Shown here in pieces: positions 47,273-59,881 of a stretch of DNA of 64,000 bases. Under the pieces are notes generated by a model. It saw only the letters and a program-made list of their open reading frames with translations, searched no databases and was not told where the DNA came from. How positions within the stretch are numbered: position 1 is the first letter of the stretch; the number at the start of each line of letters is the position of its first letter. Source of the stretch: Mesotaenium endlicherianum (lineage: Eukaryota; Streptophyta; Zygnematophyceae; Zygnematales; Mesotaeniaceae). The translations under genes and the position numbers were made by a program. The stretch spans positions 568,682 to 632,681 of the forward strand of contig WELA01012513.1 in NCBI GenBank assembly GCA_009602735.1, read 5' to 3'.

Positions 47273-48393
47273 GTATTCATCCCCTCGTCTTTTATTCCAA
47301 TATTTGGCTGCTAATTTGCTGCTTGTGCATATGTCTTGCTATTGTTAAAACATCTGCAAGTTCTATATATATGTGCTTGCATGAGCTATATCTCACATTG
47401 CCGCGTCCCGCTGGTGTGCCCATGTGCCTGTGTTTACTAAGTTGGCCTAAATTTTAGCCTGCTGAATAACTGTTTGGTTTTGTTATTTCTTATTGTGTGC
47501 GGGTGTGCTACCGTGCTTGTGTGCTGCTGCGCCCGTGTGCCTGCCCTTACTATGCTGGCCTCATATTTAGCCTGCCGCCACTGGTCTGCTTGTGTGTCGG
47601 TATGCCCGGGTGCCTGTGATTTCTATGACAGCCTCAATTTTAGCCTGCGGCCACTGGTTCATAGTTCCTTATTGGCCTTCTGTGCTTGTTTTCATTTTGT
47701 TTTTGGCCTCCTGCTTGCATTTTACATTGGTTTTTCAAATTCTTATTGTGTGCGAGTTTGTTGGTGTGCTTGTGTGCTGGTGCTTGTGTGCTGTGTGCCC
47801 TTGTGCCTGCCATTACTATGTTGGCATTATTTTTCGCCTGCTGCACCGGTGTGCAGGTATGCCTGCCATTACTATGTTGGCCTCAATATCTGCTGCTCTC
47901 ATGGTCATCTTCTCCGCACTCCTGCTATCCTCTTTTCTTTGCTTTCGCCGCTTGCTCCTGCTGCTTGCCGTTTGCTACTCTGCAAGCTCCTGCTAATTTG
48001 CCGTCTGCTGATTTTATAGTATTAACCGCTGCTGGTACTGGTCCATTTTTTAATCATATTCAGTGTGCTGGGTTGCTCCCTAGCTCTCCTTTTTTTGCCC
48101 GTTTGTTGGCCGCTTCAGGTGTTACTATTTTCCTGCTTTGTTTGCTACTGCTATGTGGAGGGTGCCTGCCTCTGTTACTGCTTTTGTTCCTGCAATTAGT
48201 TTGTTTGTACATTTACTGTGTGCTGCTGTGCTCGTTTGCCCATCTTCTTTGCCCTCGCGCCTTCCTCTTTGGCCTACTGCAGCTGGTTGCCCCTGTTGCA
48301 GCTCTATTGCTACTCTGTTACTTTTATGTAGCCTGCTGCTGCTTCATGCCTGGCAGCTCTCTACTTGCCTGTCTGCGTGTTCGTTTTGATAGC
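47273..48393. repeat. Intron-like region with imperfect tandem repeats
   Basis: T- and G-rich sequence in which a unit of roughly 100 bases, built from GTGTGCCTGCC-like, TTACTATGYTGGCCTC and TTTAGCCTGCNGCCACTGGT blocks, recurs at least four times with decay (about 47400-47900). No convincing protein. Its 3' part carries the left copy of the CTGCT target site of element E. Confidence 0.5.
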
Positions 48394-48398
48394 CTGCT

Positions 48399-49116
48399 TG
48401 AAATGAATCGACTTACCAAATAGGCAATTAACAATTCATTAAGATCTTTATATTAGCAAGTAATTTTTATGGTATTTTCTATTAATTGATGAACACCAAA
48501 GGACAACACACTAGCAGTGGACAATACTCGCCAGTCAAATGCAAGTAAATTAGCATCAATAATGCAATCAGTAAACTCATACATAAGCAAGGCTAGAAGA
48601 CAGTGCATATCAATGGCTTCTCGCCTTGGATCCAGATATCTCTCAGTAAGCAGTACAAGAGAGTTGGCCTCGTTTCCGAATGCCGAACTCGAGAGCAATA
48701 CCTAGCATATACACATGGAATGAGTTTACTGTTCAACGGCCAGTGCGATGGCACCGCCTACCCGGGAGTTAACCACGTTGGTAGGACCTCGGCTAACCAA
48801 ATCCACCGCCATCTCCCATCATCCCGAATCGCCATACATCCTAAGGATGTCATCTGGCCATTCATCTAGCACCCCACACTTAGATGCGTATCTAGGCAGT
48901 TCGCTGCTACCGAGTACGGAAGTCAGCTGGCTGCCAAAGAATGTGTCAGCAAGCTGACCTCAGTTGACTTCAGCCTGCTGCTCCCGGCTGAGTCATTAAA
49001 CTGATTATTTTATAAAGTCCAGCAGACTCAATATTAACTAAAGTTCAGCAGGCTGAACTTATTTAACTATTATATTTAACTGAATATTATATCTACCAAT
49101 ACACTGATTCATTACA
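48399..49116 (-). repeat. Element E, 3' LTR
   Basis: 718 bp, A-family ends in reverse orientation (TGAAATGAATCGAC...GATTCATTACA). It is preceded on the left by CTGCT. Confidence 0.9.
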
Positions 49117-49134
49117 ATCCCTCCAACTTAACAG

Positions 49135-49151
49135 GTTGTCGCCTCGTCAAC
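49135..49151 (-). promoter_or_regulatory. Element E hairpin beside the polypurine tract
   Basis: GTTGACG-AGG-CGACAAC on the minus strand, the counterpart of 13322-13338 in element A with one unpaired position. The purine tract (TAAGTTGGAGGGAT on the minus strand, 49117-49130) lies between it and the LTR. Confidence 0.55.
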
Positions 49152-49285
49152 ATTAACACTAACACTGGGTTCCTCTAGCTGAAAGTGCTGATCTGACTCC
49201 CGACACTTTTTGCTTCAACACGGATACCTAACGGTGGGGATCACTAGTTTAGTGTGCTGTCCTTTCGTCCCTCAGCATACTGCCA

Positions 49286-50200
49286 TCAGGAGGGAGATGC
49301 CCCTGAGGCCCTATGGTTAGGGGAACCAGACCTCCTCCTGTCTTGGGGTCTCCTGAAGCCTGGAGAATCCGCGTAGGGGCCCCGCGGAGAACGCAGTAAC
49401 TGGACTGTTTCCTCCTGCACAGTCTGAAACTGAATGGAGACAGCCTTCTCCTGGGCAGCCCTCAAACTGACAGGTACATATACCGGCATCCCAGAAGGAT
49501 GTTGTATGACATGAGTCTAGGGCACATGCCCTCTCTGCGAGGGAGAGGCTGGCAGGCCTCTGGCTATCTCTCTAGCAGCCCTCCTGTCTGCCCTGTCTGA
49601 CTGGGTCTCCGTGCCTGCAGATGGGCTCTGTCCTCTAGCAATTCCCAGCCAAGTGATATCTTCCTCTTCAGCGAGCTGATGCAAGGCCAACCCAATCTTC
49701 TCCCTTACAGGGGATGTGGCAAGTGTCAGGATCACAGCGGGACTAGTGTCCTCCTCCTCGCCTTCCTCTTCTTCTTCCTCTGACCCCTCTTCCTTCTTCC
49801 CCTGGTTCCTCTGAGACTGCTGGGGTCTCTTCTGTCAGCTGCTCCAACTCTTCCTGAGAAAAAGAATATCCCACTGACCTTCCCCTTTTGGGTGCTGGTG
49901 AGGGCTGTTGAGTCCACATCGCATACTGGTCTTTTTCTCCTTGCTTGCTTGCCCATTTGGCATAAGCGTGCTTCCCTTTAGAGAATGACTCGCGGGCCCT
50001 GCTCCTGTCCTCCTGTATTTTTTGGCTCATGCAATCTCTTATTCCATCCAGTCTTGGGTCCCAAGCTGCAATATGAGGAGGCAACACTATGTTCCCCTGT
50101 AGGTCTGTTAGGAAGTCTTCCTTCCTTGCCTTGACATTTTGGTGGTCCCTCATGTTGATGGTCATCCACCGCCAATCTGTGGGCTTCTGGAAGAAGGCAG
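49286..50200 (-). pseudogene. Element E third-ORF remnant
   Basis: Minus-strand match to the C-terminal half of element A's third ORF: KPTDWRWMTINMRD, IVLPPHIAAWDPRLDG, ESFSKGKHAYAKWASKQGE, the basic KRGRSVGYSFSQEE, an acidic stretch, and an RS-poor tail with ETQSDRADRRAAREIARGLP shared with element F. Broken. It ends at the left edge of element D. Confidence 0.8.
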
Positions 50201-50206
50201 GGTGTG

Positions 50207-50709
50207 TGTAGTGGTTTGAGTTTTTATATATTAGTTTGCATATATTTCAATGTTTTCAAATATATTTGGAGTAGTATTGTGTGGATTCAAGTGTGAATAG
50301 GTACTCTAGTGATTTGGTTCATGTCCTTTGAACCTTCTAAGGCATTTTCGAAGTTAGAGGAAAGACCTAGAAGAACTCCACGTGGCAAAAGTCAAATGTG
50401 CCATTTTTAGGTCAAAAGGACATGTGTACATTATTCTAGAAAGAGGTGGCAAGTTTTGGGATGTGTTGGGTGCCAACACATCAACATACACCTTCCTAGA
50501 AATTACTTATGTAGCAAGTATATAAACAAGAGCTAGAACATAGAAAGACATTCCAGAATCACTCTTGTACTTGCCAAAATCCAGAAATATATTAACTTTC
50601 AAGAAGCCATCTCTCTTTCAAGAAGCTACCACTTGTGTTCAAAGATCCTTGTCTTGAATAGATAAAGTATTCTGTTTTACTAAGTACTTTATCTATCTGT
50701 TTCACTACA
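50207..50709 (+). repeat. Element D, 5' LTR
   Basis: 503 bp, TGTAGTGGTTTGAG...GTTTCACTACA. A TATATAAACAAGAG sequence at about 50519-50532 is a plausible TATA box. Confidence 0.92.
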
Positions 50710-50746
50710 GTGGTATCGGAGCTAGGCACTTTGGTAGCACAAGAAG

Positions 50747-52027
50747 ATGGCCGATCCTCAAGACCAACAGCAAGCTTTCGAAGGAAGCCCTTCCTCTCCA
50801 AGACACCCTCCTCCAGCGCCGATGGGAGAGCCCACTCAAGAAAATCTGCAACAACAAGAAGCACCACAAGGAGGAGCACACCCTCCTCCAGCGTCGATGG
50901 GAGAGCCTACTCAAGGAAATCTGCAACAACAAGAAGCACCACAAGGAGGAGCACCGTCAAATCCCGTGGCAGCCGCTATAGCAAAGTTGACCCCACCACA
51001 AGGAGTTCCCGCAAATGAGTGGGCAGCCTTCCTAATGACCGTCCACAACCAAGTGGGCTTGGCCACCTATGAAGCAACCGTGCAAGCGTCAAGAGAAGCT
51101 ATGGCTGCCATGGTTGCCCCTATTGCGAGCAATGCTCAAAATCCAGCCCCGGCTCAAGCGCCTCCACAAGAGCCAACGAGAGCAAGGAAACTCATCAAGC
51201 CCGGCAAACCCGACACTTTCAACCCCGGGAAAGGTGCCAACCTGAATTTATGGCTCTACCAAGTGGAGACGTACCTCGCGTTCCTTGAAGTACCCGAGGA
51301 GGACTACGTTCCCTTTGCCGTTACCTTACTTAGAGGAGCAGCAACATCATGGTGGCGTAACTATCAAGCGGCTATATATCAAGCTATGGCGCACCCCATG
51401 CTCGGCCAAGAGCCCCCACCATCATATGCAAGATGGGCAGATTTTCGTGAGGCCCTCAAGAAGCAATTCATGCCCATCAATGCGGAGAAGATTGCCCGAG
51501 GAAAGCTCCACCATCTCAAGCAAACGACGTCCGTTCAAGAGTATACATCCAGATTTCACGCCCTCACTCTTGAGATCCCCAACATGTCTCTCGAGGAGAA
51601 GATTGACCGTTACATCTTTGGCCTCAAACCCAAGGTGGCAAAGGAAGTGGAGTTACGCGACTTGACGGACTTCTCAAAGATCATTGAAGTGGCCCAAAAG
51701 GTGGATACCTTGGATTTCAAGCACTCCGTGCCTTCATCTTCACGGGTACCGACGACGCGGGTGTACGCAGCCCCTTCCACATCCGAATCTGGACCCACAC
51801 CCATGGAAATCGGAGTTATTAAAAGGGACCCCGCGGCTGCCCGGAAGAGTGGAAGACCCTCCAATGACACTTATGATGCAAGAAACCAGCAAGGAGTGAA
51901 AGCAAGACTCTCCCCGGCTGAAAAAGAAGCTCTCATGACGGCTGGACTATGCTTCTATTGCAAGGAAAAGGGCCATCGTGCACTTTCATGCCCCAAAAAG
52001 TTGTCAAAAAACGGACAGCGCCGGTAG
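50747..52027 (+). CDS. Element D Gag
   Basis: 426 codons from an ATG 24 bases after the primer site. The N-terminus has a Pro/Gln-rich, internally duplicated segment ([20 protein letters not shown] and its near-copy, about residues 24-68). The capsid-like core follows ([32 protein letters not shown]). One CCHC zinc knuckle near the C-terminus ([14 protein letters not shown]) completes it. It overlaps the start of the pol region, an arrangement that in Ty3/gypsy elements is often read by frameshifting. Confidence 0.88.
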   Translation: MADPQDQQQAFEGSPSSPRHPPPAPMGEPTQENLQQQEAPQGGAHPPPASMGEPTQGNLQQQEAPQGGAPSNPVAAAIAKLTPPQGVPANEWAAFLMTVHNQVGLATYEATVQASREAMAAMVAPIASNAQNPAPAQAPPQEPTRARKLIKPGKPDTFNPGKGANLNLWLYQVETYLAFLEVPEEDYVPFAVTLLRGAATSWWRNYQAAIYQAMAHPMLGQEPPPSYARWADFREALKKQFMPINAEKIARGKLHHLKQTTSVQEYTSRFHALTLEIPNMSLEEKIDRYIFGLKPKVAKEVELRDLTDFSKIIEVAQKVDTLDFKHSVPSSSRVPTTRVYAAPSTSESGPTPMEIGVIKRDPAAARKSGRPSNDTYDARNQQGVKARLSPAEKEALMTAGLCFYCKEKGHRALSCPKKLSKNGQRR

Positions 52028-55000
52028 GCCAGGAGCCTACCACCCCAAGACCCACTTCACGAGAAGGCAACACGCCAAGTGAGGTGGAGACCCCCGTTGA
52101 AGACGACGTTCCAGCCCCAATGAGTTTGAGAGGTTACCTTGGAGGAGAGAAGGTCCACATCTTGGTGGATAGCGGAGCTCAAGGCAACTTCATTGCTGCA
52201 GATTTTGCCACCAAGCACGGTATTACTATGCGAACTCTTGACCACGACGAGGAGATTATGATGCCCGATGGATTCTCCTATACTACCCCTTCCAAGAAGA
52301 CGTACCCCTTGGCACTCTCTATCAAGTCCTTCAAGGATAGAGTAGTGTTCTCCCCCATGCAATTGGGCAAGTACGACGTCATCCTAGGGACGCCTTGGTT
52401 GACCAAGCACAACCCCCAAGTTGATTGGAGGACCGGTACTATCAAGATCAAGAATGACATCACTTCAAGAATCTGTATTTTGCGCGCAATCCAGAATATC
52501 CAGACCCAAGACATCCAGAAGCCGGCACACGAGATACTATTGTCCGCCCTCCAACTCAAGAGACTTGTGAGGAAGGGACACGAGCTTCTTTTGGCCTTGA
52601 TCACGCCAAAAGACATCAAGAAAGACATCGAGAGTCAAGAAGGCAGCCCCGTTCCCAAGGAGATACAAGAAGTCTTTGAGGACTACAAAGAAGTGTTCTC
52701 CCCGGAATTGCCCAAGGGCCTACCCCCCAAAAGATTCGTAGACCACAAGATAGAGTTGGAGCCCGGAAGCAAGCCCATCTCTCGGCCTACGTTCAAAATG
52801 TCATACACGGAGCTAGACGAAGTCAAGAAGCAAATCAAGGAGCTACTGGAGCATGGCTTCATTCGACCTAGCAAGTCGCCATTTGGAGCCCCGGTGCTAT
52901 TTGTCAAGAAGAAAGATGGTACCTTGAGGATGTGTGTGGACTATCGCGCCCTCAACAAGATCACCATCAAGAATCGATACCCGCTGCCGCGCATGGATGA
53001 GCTCATGGACCGGCTGGTTGGAGCCAAGTACTTCACGAAGATTGACTTACGGAGCGGCTACCACCAGATTCGCATCGCAGAACCGGACATAGAGAAGACG
53101 GCATTCAGGACAAGATATGGACATTTTGAGTTCATGGTCCTGCCATTTGGACTCACCAACGCGCCAGCAACTTTCATGACTATGATGAACACCATATTTC
53201 AGCCCATGTTGGACAGATTTGTGGTGGTATTCATCGATGACATCCTTATCTACAGCAAGACCCTTGAAGAGCATGCGAGACACTTGAAAGAAGTCCTTGA
53301 AGTATTGAAGCAAAACAAGCTGTTTGCGAAGGAGTCAAAATGCGAGTTTGCCAAACAAGAAGTGGAGTTCCTAGGTCTCCACGTGACTGCTGATGGCATC
53401 AAGATAGACCCCAAGAAGACCACGGTGGTGGAGGAATGGCCAACCCCCACGACCAAGAAAGAACTCCAGTCATTCTTGGGATTTGCCAATTGGTACAGAA
53501 AATTCATCCAAGGCTTCTCGCACATAGCAGCCCCCCTGACAGATCTACTCAAGAAGGACAGGCTATATACATGGACCGAGAAAGAGGAAGAGGCATTTCA
53601 AGAGTTAAAGCGAAGATTGACCACATCCCCGGTGCTCACACTCCCAAGTCCAAACCCAGATTGGCCCTTCCACGTCATCACCGATGCATCTTCCTATGCA
53701 ATAGGAGCAATCCTGCTTCAAGACCAAGGCAAGGGACTGCAGCCCATCGCCTACGAGTCAAGGAAGCTAAATTCCGCCGAGCAAAATTATACAACCACGG
53801 AGCGAGAGGCATTGGCGATTGTACATGCCTTGAAGGTTTGGCGCTGCTACGTTGAAGGACGCAAAGTATTGGTCACCATGGACCACAAGGCGTTAAAGCA
53901 CCTCGAGACGCAGCCGTATCTCTCAAGGAGACAAGCAAGATGGAGCGGATACTTGCAACAATACAACATCACGATTCAGTACCGGCCCGGCAAGACAAAC
54001 TCGGCTGACTCCCTCTCAAGACTGCAATTAAATGCAGTGATGGTATCCCTGAAGACAGATCTGGAAGCTTGATTTTCAACCGCCTATGAAAGAGACCCTT
54101 ACTACAAGAACGGAGAAGCAGCCTTGGACCCATGCAAGAAGCAAGAAGGCAATTATTGGGTGAGGCAAGATACGGGCCAGAGATGTGTTCCTAATGACAT
54201 AGACCTCCGGCTCTTGCTTCTACGAGAAGCACACGACAACCCTCTTGGAGGACACTTTGGAATCCTAAGGACCACGGGCGTTCTAGCTAGGACTTATTGT
54301 TGGCCAGGCATGTCTAAGCAAGTCAAGGAGTACTGCAGGAGCTGTGACACATGCCAAAGAATCAAGCCATCATCGCAAAAGGCGGGAGGACTCCTCCAAC
54401 CACTACCAATCCCCGAAAGACAATGGACGGACATCTCAATGGACCTTATCGTGGACTTGCCCGTGACACCTCGAGGCCATAATGCAATACTCACGGTGGT
54501 GGACAGACTTACCAAGATGGCTCATTTTATTCCCACGACGACTAAGGCTACAGCACCACAACTTGCAAGACTCATCTTTGACAACATCTTCCGACTCCAT
54601 GGACTACCATCAAGAATTGTGTCGGATAGAGATCCAAGATTCACAAGCCATTTCTGGAAAAATATCTTCAAGAACTTGGGTATATCGCTGGATATGTCTA
54701 CTGCCTACCACCCACAATCAGATGGGCAAACCGAGCGTATGAATCGTACCCTAAAGACCTCGTAAAGGCCTACGTGTCTACCCTGGAGCAAGACTGGGAC
54801 ATGTACTTGACCCCCCTGGAGTTTGCCTACAACAACACGACGCAGGCCTCTACCCAAGAGTCCCCATTCTTCCTCAACTATGGCTTCCGTCCAACCACGC
54901 CGCTGAGCTTCACGGCTGGCCTTGATGAAGTACCTGCAGCCACAGATTTTATGGAGACATTAGAAGCAGCCCTTGCAGCAGCGAAGAAAGCTCTACAAAA

Positions 55001-55613
55001 CGCGCAAGATGCTCAAGCAAGAGTGGCGAACGGATCCAGAAGAAAAATTACGTACAGAGTGGGTGACAACGTGTTACTATCATCCAAGAATATTTCCCTG
55101 AACAACAGGCCTGCCGGCAGCAAGTTCTCTCCCAAGTATTTGGGACCCTTCAAGATTATCCAGCAAGTCAACTCCGTTGCTTTCCAGCTAGAACTTCCCC
55201 AGACTATGCACATCGACCCCGTATTCCACACTTCCCTCTTCAAGCCATATGTGCAACCCGACAACAAGTTCCCAGGACGTGTGACAACCCCACCAGCCCC
55301 AGCAATAGTGGATGATCATTTGGAGTACGAAGTGGAAGACATAGTGGCTATGAGAAATTTAAGGAGATAGCAGCAATACTTGATCAAGTGGAAAGAATAT
55401 CCAAATTCGGAGAATATTTGGGTGGCGGCGCACTACCTTGACAAAGTTCAGAGAAAGTTGAAGCGCTTCCATGCCGCCAACCCCCATCTTGGACCAGCCC
55501 CAAGTCTCTCTACTAGAAGCCCAAAGACTTCAGGGAGGCAGCCTGCCACCATCAAGAAGCAGCAGAAGACCCCTTGGAGGCAGCCTGCAAGAACAAGAAA
55601 GAGGAAAAATTGA
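51949..55613 (+). pseudogene. Element D pol region with chromodomain
   Basis: Recognisable in order: protease ([17 protein letters not shown]), reverse transcriptase ([34 protein letters not shown], catalytic [11 protein letters not shown]), RNase H ([30 protein letters not shown]), integrase zinc finger (CDTCQRIK) and core (VSDRDPRF, HPQSDGQTERMNRTL), a GPF/Y segment (SPKYLGPFKIIQQVNSVAF), and a chromodomain (HLEYEVEDIVAMRN, YLIKWKEYPNSENIW). A 707-codon stretch (51949-54072) is open. The region as a whole has a few breaks. Confidence 0.9.
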
Positions 55614-56382
55614 CATTAGACACTCTTCTCTTCTCACAGTTTCTGGATAGAAAACTAAAACTGCTACTGGTGGTAGGTCTCTGCATAATAAATTCTGAAA
55701 ATTTACCTGGCTGTATTCCATAAGTAGCCGGTCATTTAGAGTCCAAGCTTGCTCAATTTGGATCACTGGTGAGAGAGATATGATGCTCTAAGTAGAAGGG
55801 GGTCAAGTTGCTGGCATTGGTAGGGCAGAATATGCCTTCTGACATTGTGCCCTCCCCTGAACTTGGAATGCTTTGAAACTCAAGACTCTGGTAGAACATC
55901 TTACAGCGCTCATTTTGGGACTTACTTTGCAGAATTTGGAGAAGTATAGAAGGACTTATGATTTTCAGAAGTTTCTGCACAGATTTGGAGGAGTGCCTAC
56001 TCTCTCAGCTCTCAACGACACTCCATAAATTAGAATACTCTCAAATCTGGTGACCCGGTAGAGGTCTCCGACGCGATCCGTCTGGCACTCAAATTTTGAG
56101 ATTTGGAGCAGTTCTGTGGACGCTATGAATTTTGGAATTCGTGGCAGATTCTGGGCCAACTTGTACAATTTTCTTTATCATTAAGGAGTAGGCTAGCCAA
56201 TAAGGTCACACCACCTACGACCTTGCCTAGTCTACCTTACATGTGTAGCACCTGACTTAACGCCTTGGACTAACCCTCTTCACATGTGTGGCATCTGACT
56301 TGAAGCTGTTGACTAGTCTGCTCTACATGTGTAAGACCTGACTTGACGCGCCGAGACGTCGCTTTTTTTGGCGGGGGGGTGA
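55614..56382 (+). other. Element D 3' non-coding region
   Basis: Lies between the chromodomain end and the polypurine tract. It carries several spaced copies of an AATTTGGAGNAGT-type motif, but no coding frame. Long non-coding 3' regions are common in plant gypsy elements. Confidence 0.6.
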
Positions 56383-56884
56383 TGTAGTGATTTGAGTTAT
56401 TTTATATATTAGTTTGCATATATTTCAATGTTTTCAAATATATTTGGAGTAGTATTGTGTGGATTCAAGAGTGAATAGGTACTCTAGTGACTTGGTTCAT
56501 GTCCTTTGAACCTTCTAAGGCATTTTCGAAGTTAGAGGAAAGACCTAGAAGAACTCCACGTGGCAAAAGTCAAATGTGCCATTTTTAGGTCAAAAGGACA
56601 TGTGTACATTATTCTAGAAAGAGGTGGCAAGTTTTGGGATGTGTTGGGTGCCAACACATCAACATACACCTTCCTAGAAATTACTTATTTAGCAAGTATA
56701 TAAACAAGAGCTAGAACATAGAAAGACATTCCAGAATCACTCTTGTACTTGCCAAAATCCAGAAATATATTAACTTTCAAGAAGCCATCTCTCTTTCAAG
56801 AAGCTACCACTTGTGTTCAAAGATCCTTGTCTTGAATAGATAAAGTATTATATTTCACTAAGTACTTCATCTATCTGTTTCACT
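56383..56884 (+). repeat. Element D, 3' LTR
   Basis: About 502 bp, nearly identical to 50207-50709. Element E's pol sequence (minus strand) begins almost at once on the right. Confidence 0.9.
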
Positions 56885-56887
56885 TCT

Positions 56888-59814
56888 GGGTTAATTGGAA
56901 GGAGACCGGATGGATTGTCAATCCCTTCAGGGTGAGTTAAAGACCCCTAGTACATCTGAAGGGGACTTAGGGACTATACCCAGGCTCGTTTCAAAAGGAG
57001 TCTAGCCCGTTGACGCGTGCACCGCACTGTTGACCGCAAACTGGATTTGAGGCAACAGGTCATCCCAATTATCTTATTTTTGGTTAATATATGCTCTCAG
57101 CACCTCTTGCAGAACTCGGTTAGTTCTTTCAGTCTGCCCATCAGTCTGAGGGTGGTTTGTTGTGCCGAGCAGCTGTTTGACTCCCATTAACTCCATTAAA
57201 GCTCTCCAGAACTTAAAGGTAAATTTTGTGTCTCGGTCTGAGATGATATTAGAGGGTAGCCTATGTTGGCATACTACATGGTTGTGGAACAGTCTCGCTG
57301 TTTCAAGTGCACTTACTTTGATAGTTGTGGGGATGAAAATGACCATTTTTGTCAGTTTATCCACGACTACCAATTTTGGCCTGCCCCAAATGCCCACCCA
57401 GTAAATTGTCATGTGCTTGACTAAGTAAAAGGGACCTTATTTCCACGTTATCCGGAATGACCAGCTTCAGCCTGCCTAAAGTGGTTTCAGTCACCCAGAC
57501 CCCACCCTTAAGTCGATACCCGAGTGCAGTAGCAGGACACACACCATCAGTGGGGCTGGGCTTAAATGTTGGGTCTGAAAGGTAGGCTTTCCTAAGTTGT
57601 TCAGAGAAGGACTTTTTCACCTTGAGTGAAGTGAGTGCACAAAGGACTTTATCTACAGCATGTTGACTAAAGTTCCTTTCTTGCAAGTCAGGTCTTCCAG
57701 AGAGTGCATCAGCAGGATTCAACTTCCCTGGTTTGTAGTCAATCCGGACTTGAAACTGCTCCAACATGTGGCTCCAGCGGTTCTCCCTCCTTGACAGCTT
57801 GGACTTCTTCTGAAAGTGATTCAGAGCTAGATGATCTGTAATCACCCTAAAAGCTTTACCATGTAAGTATGCTCTCCGCTGTTTGAGCACATGAATGATA
57901 GCTAGCAGCTCTTCATCATGCACAAAGTAATCTCAGCTGGATTAAATTTCATAGACTCATACAACACAGGATGCCACTCCTGCTTCACATTACCATCCTT
58001 TGTGGTTTTGTCAGCAGGCGGCAACAAAATTGCACCCACGGCAAAGTCAGAAGCATCACCTGCACCGGTTTGCTGGGGCCATACACGGCTAGCACGGGGG
58101 CAGGACAAAGAGCATCTTTAAGGGTCTGGAAGGCAGCCTGGTGCTCTACCCCTCACACATACCCGATGTCCTTCTTAGTCAGGTCAGTCAGTTAACTGGC
58201 CTTTGTATAATAATTCTCAATAAATCTCCTATAGTAATTAGCCAACCCAAGGAAGGATCTAACCTCGGAGACAGATTGTGGAACAGGACAGTCCTTTATG
58301 GTCTGAACTTTCTTAGGGTCCACACTGAGGCCTTCTTTGCTGACAACGTGGCCTAGAAATTTGATACTTTCCTTGAAGAAAGCACACTTGCTCATTTTAG
58401 CATACTATTGGTTTCTTCTCAGAGTGTCCATGACTGTCTTTAAGTATTCAGAATGCTGAGCTTCATCTGTAGAGAAAATTAAAATATCATCCAGGAAGAC
58501 TTGCACAAACTTATCCAGGTAAAGTCTAAAAATGTCATTCATAGCACCTATGAAGGTTGCAGGAGCATTAGTCAGTCCAAATGGCATCACGTTGAACTCA
58601 AAGTGTCCATAACGTGTGCGAAAGGCAATCTTGTGTTCATCCCCCTCAGCAATTCTGATTTGATGATAACCACTCTTGAGATTTATCTTACTGAACATTT
58701 TAGCACCAGACAGAGTATCAAGCAAGTCCTCGATTCTTGGTAAAGCATACTTGTTCTTTACTGTAATTCTGTTAAGAGCTCTGTAATCAACGCACATCCG
58801 CATACACCCATCCTTTTTCTTAACAAAGAGGATGGGTGCGCCATAAGGTGATTTACTGGGAGAAATATACCCATTTTCCTCAAATTCTACAATCTGTGTT
58901 TTCAACTCTTCGCTCTCCACATAAGACAAGCCATAAGTGCGTTGCCAGGGTGGCTGACTCCCAGGTAATAAGTCAATCCTGTGATCCACTTCCCTCTTAG
59001 GAGGTAATCCTGGAGGCATATGAAGAACATCAGTGTACTAAGCAACAGTTTTTGCAGCAGTAGGGTGCTCCGGAGGGCATACCATTTTCTCCACCACTTC
59101 TTCAGGTTGAGGGGGTACCTCTCTTAGCAGCAGACAAGACATTCTGTCTTCCTTCTGGTTTCAGCTTTCGATGAACTCCATTGCATTCAGCAACTTGCAT
59201 CCTCCTGGAAGCCACTTCTTTTCTTTCATTTGCCATCCATAGAGGACAAGAGGAAGAGCACTGGTGGGTGCCAAGTTAGTCTGCCCATCACTGACTCCTC
59301 TCACGTTAATTGTACCTTTGCTCCAACTCACTTCAGCTTGATGTCTGTTAAGCCAGGACCTGCCTAGCACGAGATCATAAAAGCCAGTGTTGAGTACCTC
59401 AAATGTAAGCGTTTCAGTTAGAAATGCAGTGCCAGATTCTAACTGGACCTCAATAGGCTTAATTATAATTCCTCCCGGGATACTTGAGGCATCTCCAAGG
59501 AATATTTGTCTATTCCCTTAGGTGACAGTAGGCAGCCTTAGCCGCTTAACTAAGTCCTTATGGATGTAAGTATATGACGCCCCTCCGTCAACAAATGCCC
59601 TCACCTTCCTACCTGCAATCATGCAATGCCGTAGGATAGAGGAGATTGTCTTAATCTGACTTTCGCATTGTTCTCCTATCTTAGCAAAGAAAAGTTGGAC
59701 ATCAGGTGGAAAAAGATCATCCAGAGTGTGCACTCTCTGGGAATCTATTTCTCTGATGGTCTCCTCTATCTGGTTGTCAGGCATGCATAGTGAATCCAGT
59801 TCAGCAGGACCCAT
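56888..59814 (-). pseudogene. Element E pol remnant
   Basis: Minus-strand match to element A Pol. Protease ([18 protein letters not shown]), RT ([30 protein letters not shown]), RNase H ([20 protein letters not shown]) and the integrase core ([18 protein letters not shown]) are recognisable. Broken in several places and ending at element D. Confidence 0.88.
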
Positions 59815-59881
59815 AATACCTGCTACGAGGGCAGCTATGACGACTCACTATCTCTAGCAACCTCACAGTCTGTAAACTGGA

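Larger units (their letters stand above)
50207..56884 (+). mobile_element. Element D: third chromovirus family, nested in element E, lightly broken
   Basis: About 6.7 kb on the plus strand. The LTRs of about 502 bp (50207-50709 and 56383-56884) are nearly identical, so the insertion is young. The primer site TGGTATCGGAGC is at 50711-50722, and a G-rich polypurine tract (GCGGGGGGGTGA) immediately precedes the right LTR. Gag, protease, RT, RNase H, integrase and chromodomain are all present, with only a few (about three) breaks. No matching target duplication was found at the two edges. A solo LTR of the same family is at 24789-25290. Confidence 0.92.
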
